Shown in pieces: positions 39,921-42,172 of a stretch of 42,172 nucleotides of DNA. This DNA comes from a virus: the IMG/VR virus record IMGVR_UViG_3300046010_004502, positions 1-42,172 of that record. One strand, written 5' to 3'. Under the pieces are notes generated by a model. The model did not search any database. It was not told the DNA's origin and saw nothing but the letters and a program-made list of their open reading frames with translations. The stretch's first letter is position 1. Each line of letters starts with the position of its first letter. A program made the translations under genes and the position numbers.

Positions 39921-40972
39921 TGCCGACGCTTCTCTCACTGACGGGGGCGGGGAGCGCACCGGCAGGTCAAGGTAACGCTATTGCCGTTGGCCACAGGACC
40001 ACCCCATTCGTCAGCGCCTACCCGTGGAGCGAATCAGGCTTTGGAACCAAGTTCGCTGACCCGGCAACGCTTCCAACAAGCACCGGCAATGGCGTTGCGT
40101 TCACCACAGCAGACGACGTTGTTGCCGTTGCTCACCTGAGACCCACTTCAGGCCCCTCTGGCCCATTCGTCAGCGCCTACCCGTGGAGCGAATCAGGCTT
40201 TGGGACCAAGTTCGCTGACCCGGCAACGCCTCCACCAGACAACGCCCAAGACGTTGCGTTCACCACAGCAGACAACGCTGTTGCTGTTGCTCACGAGGGT
40301 ACCCCATTCTTCAGCGCCTACCCATGGAGCGGGTCAGGCTTTGGGACCAAGTTCGCTAATCCCGGCACGCTTCCAGCAGGCAACAGCAGGGGCATTGCGT
40401 TCACCACAGCAGACGACGCTGTTGCCGTTGCTCACACCACCACCCCATTCGTCAGCGCCTACCCGTGGAGCGGATCAGGCTTTGGAACCAAGTTTTCTAA
40501 TCCCGGCACGCTTCCAGCAGGCAACGGCAGGGGCATTGCGTTCACCACAGCAGACGACGCTATTGCCGTTGGCCACAGCACCACCCCATTCGTCAGCGCC
40601 TACCCATGGAGCGGGTCAGGCTTTGGGACCAAGTTCGCTAACCCGGCAACGCTTCCAACAAGCACCGGCAATGGCGTTGCGTTCACCACAGCAGGCGACG
40701 TTGTTGCCGTTGCTCACGTCAACACCCCATTCTTCAGCGCCTACCCGTGGAGCGGATCAGGCTTCGGAACCAAGTTTTCTAATCCCGGAACGCTTCCAAC
40801 AAACACCGGCCAACGCGTTGCGTTCACCACAGCAGACGACGTTTTTGCCGTTGCTCACGCCAACACCCCATTCGTCAGCGCCTACCCGTGGAGCGGATCA
40901 GGCTTTGGAACCAAGTTTTCTAATCCCGGCACGCTTCCACCAAACGACGGCAATGGCGTTGCGTTCAACTGA
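39920..40972 (+). CDS. Seven-repeat beta-propeller, putative receptor-binding protein
   Basis: 350 residues made of seven tandem units (one 53 aa, five 47 aa, last 34 aa), each with PFxSAYPWSxSGFGTKF followed by NPxTLP and VAFTTADDxVAVAH. The N-terminal NAIAVGHRTT fits the strand missing from the truncated last unit (GNGVAFN), the classic Velcro closure of a seven-blade propeller. Propellers at this position are likely host-surface-binding or tail proteins; no catalytic residue is seen. Start shares a base with the previous stop. Confidence 0.75.
   Translation: MPTLLSLTGAGSAPAGQGNAIAVGHRTTPFVSAYPWSESGFGTKFADPATLPTSTGNGVAFTTADDVVAVAHLRPTSGPSGPFVSAYPWSESGFGTKFADPATPPPDNAQDVAFTTADNAVAVAHEGTPFFSAYPWSGSGFGTKFANPGTLPAGNSRGIAFTTADDAVAVAHTTTPFVSAYPWSGSGFGTKFSNPGTLPAGNGRGIAFTTADDAIAVGHSTTPFVSAYPWSGSGFGTKFANPATLPTSTGNGVAFTTAGDVVAVAHVNTPFFSAYPWSGSGFGTKFSNPGTLPTNTGQRVAFTTADDVFAVAHANTPFVSAYPWSGSGFGTKFSNPGTLPPNDGNGVAFN
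40004..40969 (+). repeat. Seven tandem 141-bp-class repeats in propeller gene
   Basis: Units begin at 40004, 40163, 40304, 40445, 40586, 40727 and 40868. Several are nearly identical in DNA (CAGCGCCTACCCGTGGAGC recurs), units 3 and 4 share one variable segment and units 1 and 5 another, a mosaic expected from unequal recombination or gene conversion. Confidence 0.9.
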
Positions 40973-40983
40973 AAGGTAAATAA

Positions 40984-41373
40984 GTGAACATCATCAGTAA
41001 CGAGAAGCGTGAAGCAGACCTCGCAGACGCAATCGTTAGCCGCACACATGAGGTCTATGGTTACGATGTCAACATCGCCAACTACGAGGCGATCCTCGCG
41101 GTGCTTCCGAGCGAGTGGCCCGAGCATCTAGAGAACCTTCGCACCCTGCACCCGCACGACGCCGCCGCGCAGTGCCCGCCCGAGGACATTGACCTTCTGG
41201 CCGACTTGCAGCAGCGTAACCAGATCAGCGCCTTGATCCAGTCGGAGAAGGTGGAGCGCAGCAAGGCGCAGCGCCTCCTTGACGCGATGGACGCGCAGTT
41301 GACCGGCCCCGGTCGTGACGCCGCTCTACAGGCGGCGGTGGACCGGCGTGAGGCTGCGCTTTCTTCCCAGTAA
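40984..41373 (+). CDS. Hypothetical helical protein, 129 aa
   Basis: GTG start in a short gap. Helical throughout, with RTHEVYGYDVNIANYEAILA, then LADLQQRNQISALIQSEKVERSK and an Ala/Arg-rich end. Lies between the propeller and the repeat-rich fibre gene. Possibly a tail accessory or chaperone of the fibre, but not recognised. Confidence 0.55.
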   Translation: MNIISNEKREADLADAIVSRTHEVYGYDVNIANYEAILAVLPSEWPEHLENLRTLHPHDAAAQCPPEDIDLLADLQQRNQISALIQSEKVERSKAQRLLDAMDAQLTGPGRDAALQAAVDRREAALSSQ

Positions 41374-41377
41374 CTAA

Positions 41378-42172
41378 ATGACTCTCGTACTCATTCTTGT
41401 ACCCGCTGCGGGCGTTGAGTACGACGTATTAGCAACCGCCACAGCGTCAACGACGCTCGCGGCATCGGCAACGCTCATAACCAGCAAGGCGGCGCAGTCT
41501 CCAGTAGATGTGTCTGCATCGCTATCCGCCGAACTGCGTGACAAGACGGTATTCGGTGTCGCAGAGTGCAACACTTTTCTCGGTGCGTCTGCCACTCTAA
41601 GCGGTGGATCACAGGCCCTTTCTGCGTCGATCGCGTCGATCTCATCCGTTGACGCCCTGTATCTCAGGCAGCGAAACCGCACCGCGACGGTTTCATCTGA
41701 GTCATCTCTTTCCGCTTCGGTAACTAATGGAACCGAAGTCGCTGCATCAGTTGTCCAGTCGAGTGCCTCGATCTCCGCTGAACTCCGAAGTCAGACTAAG
41801 ACTGCGGCAGCGGAGTCAAATGTGTTCCTCACCGCAACCGCAGAGTTGCGTGAGGGGACCGAGGTTGCCGCATCAGTAGTTGCTTTTGTCGCTTCGGTCG
41901 CAGCATCTCTGACCACCGGACAACCGGACTTCGCCAGCGCAACCGTCGGTTCTTCCGTCGGTTTGTCGGCATCCATTACAAACTCTGTTCCGGAACTCGC
42001 TGCGTCACTTGTCGCCGCAACGTCGTCCATGTCTGCGGAACTACGCAGCGGAACGGAACTCGCTGCGTCACTTGTCGCCGCAACGTCGTCCATGTCTGCG
42101 GAACTACGCAGCGGAACGGAACTCGCTGCGTCACTTGTCGCCGCAACGTCGTCCATGTCTGCGGAACTACGC
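41378..42172 (+). CDS. Repeat-rich fibre-like protein, N-terminal part (continues at window start)
   Basis: ATG 41378; open to the window edge with no stop. The 265 residues here are Ala/Ser/Thr-rich with degenerate copies of ISAELR-x-GTEVAASVV throughout, becoming exact 21-residue repeats near the end (SAELRSGTELAASLVAATSSM). The gene resumes at base 2 and ends at 331. Such periodic low-complexity proteins near tail genes are often fibres or surface-exposed virion proteins; a solenoid or trimeric fold would fit. Function and copy number are uncertain. Confidence 0.7.
   Translation, partial: MTLVLILVPAAGVEYDVLATATASTTLAASATLITSKAAQSPVDVSASLSAELRDKTVFGVAECNTFLGASATLSGGSQALSASIASISSVDALYLRQRNRTATVSSESSLSASVTNGTEVAASVVQSSASISAELRSQTKTAAAESNVFLTATAELREGTEVAASVVAFVASVAASLTTGQPDFASATVGSSVGLSASITNSVPELAASLVAATSSMSAELRSGTELAASLVAATSSMSAELRSGTELAASLVAATSSMSAELR
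41983..42172 (+). repeat. 63-bp tandem repeat, right end
   Basis: Begins with the same leader as base 1 and carries at least two and two-thirds 63-bp units before the sequence stops. Bases 41983-42132 equal 1-150; the remaining 40 bases continue the unit. The right copy has at least one more unit than the left. Confidence 0.9.

Noticed and set aside
41374-42156. Minus-strand open frames opposite the repeat-rich gene (MDDVAATSDAASS repeats)
   Set aside because: They are antisense images of the 63-bp repeat; the plus frame is continuous across the whole circle junction and has a start and a stop.

Overview
This 42-kb window looks like an essentially complete genome of a short-tailed (podovirus-like) bacteriophage. 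It has a portal, scaffold-like protein, HK97-fold-type coat protein, SU10/P22-type adaptor and nozzle, very large internal virion protein candidates and terminase large subunit, but no tape measure, tail-tube or sheath gene. The sequence is GC-rich throughout. An Rpf-like muralytic lipoprotein and an MSMEG_6728-type DNA glycosylase are both typical of Actinobacteria and their phages, so I infer an actinobacterial host; this is inference, not proof. The first 150 bases equal bases 41983-42132. One repeat-rich fibre gene runs off the right end and re-enters at the left in the same frame, so the molecule was assembled as a circle or circularly permuted form and cut inside a 63-bp tandem repeat whose true copy number is uncertain.

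Layout. (1) 1-23899, rightward: end of the fibre gene, portal, scaffold-like gene, coat protein, adaptor, nozzle, internal virion proteins, a glucosaminidase-M23 virion hydrolase, lysis genes (coiled-coil/TM protein, amidase, holin), a metallophosphoesterase, then DNA metabolism (PD-(D/E)XK nuclease, SSB-like protein, RuvC-like resolvase, PrimPol, RecA-fold helicase, HTH/TerS-like protein). (2) A hairpin terminator at 23903-23935 separates this from the convergent leftward block. (3) 24073-34997, leftward: serine recombinase, zinc-ribbon and glycosylase genes, an AbrB-like protein, the Rpf-like lipoprotein, a small HTH protein, a MoxR ATPase - linker/wHTH - HExxH/vWA operon, a set of small unknown genes, a non-coding iteron-rich region that is the best origin candidate, and TerL. 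(4) 35063-42172, rightward: small basic and coiled-coil proteins, proline-rich structural proteins, short virion/tail proteins, a seven-repeat beta-propeller and the repeat-rich fibre gene.

How it fits together. Most rightward genes overlap by 1-14 bases and appear translationally coupled, with several GTG and TTG starts. Leftward genes have strong GGAGG-type ribosome sites. Three leftward promoters share an inverted repeat at an identical distance from an extended -10, marking a co-regulated early regulon: the MoxR operon, the small-gene operon and the 32905 gene. I see no replicative DNA polymerase. PrimPol, helicase, SSB and an iteron region together suggest self-contained, plasmid-like initiation with polymerase supplied by PrimPol or the host.

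The points most worth following are the phage MoxR/vWA operon, the iteron region, the triplicated promoter, the split PrimPol-helicase and the seven-blade propeller.
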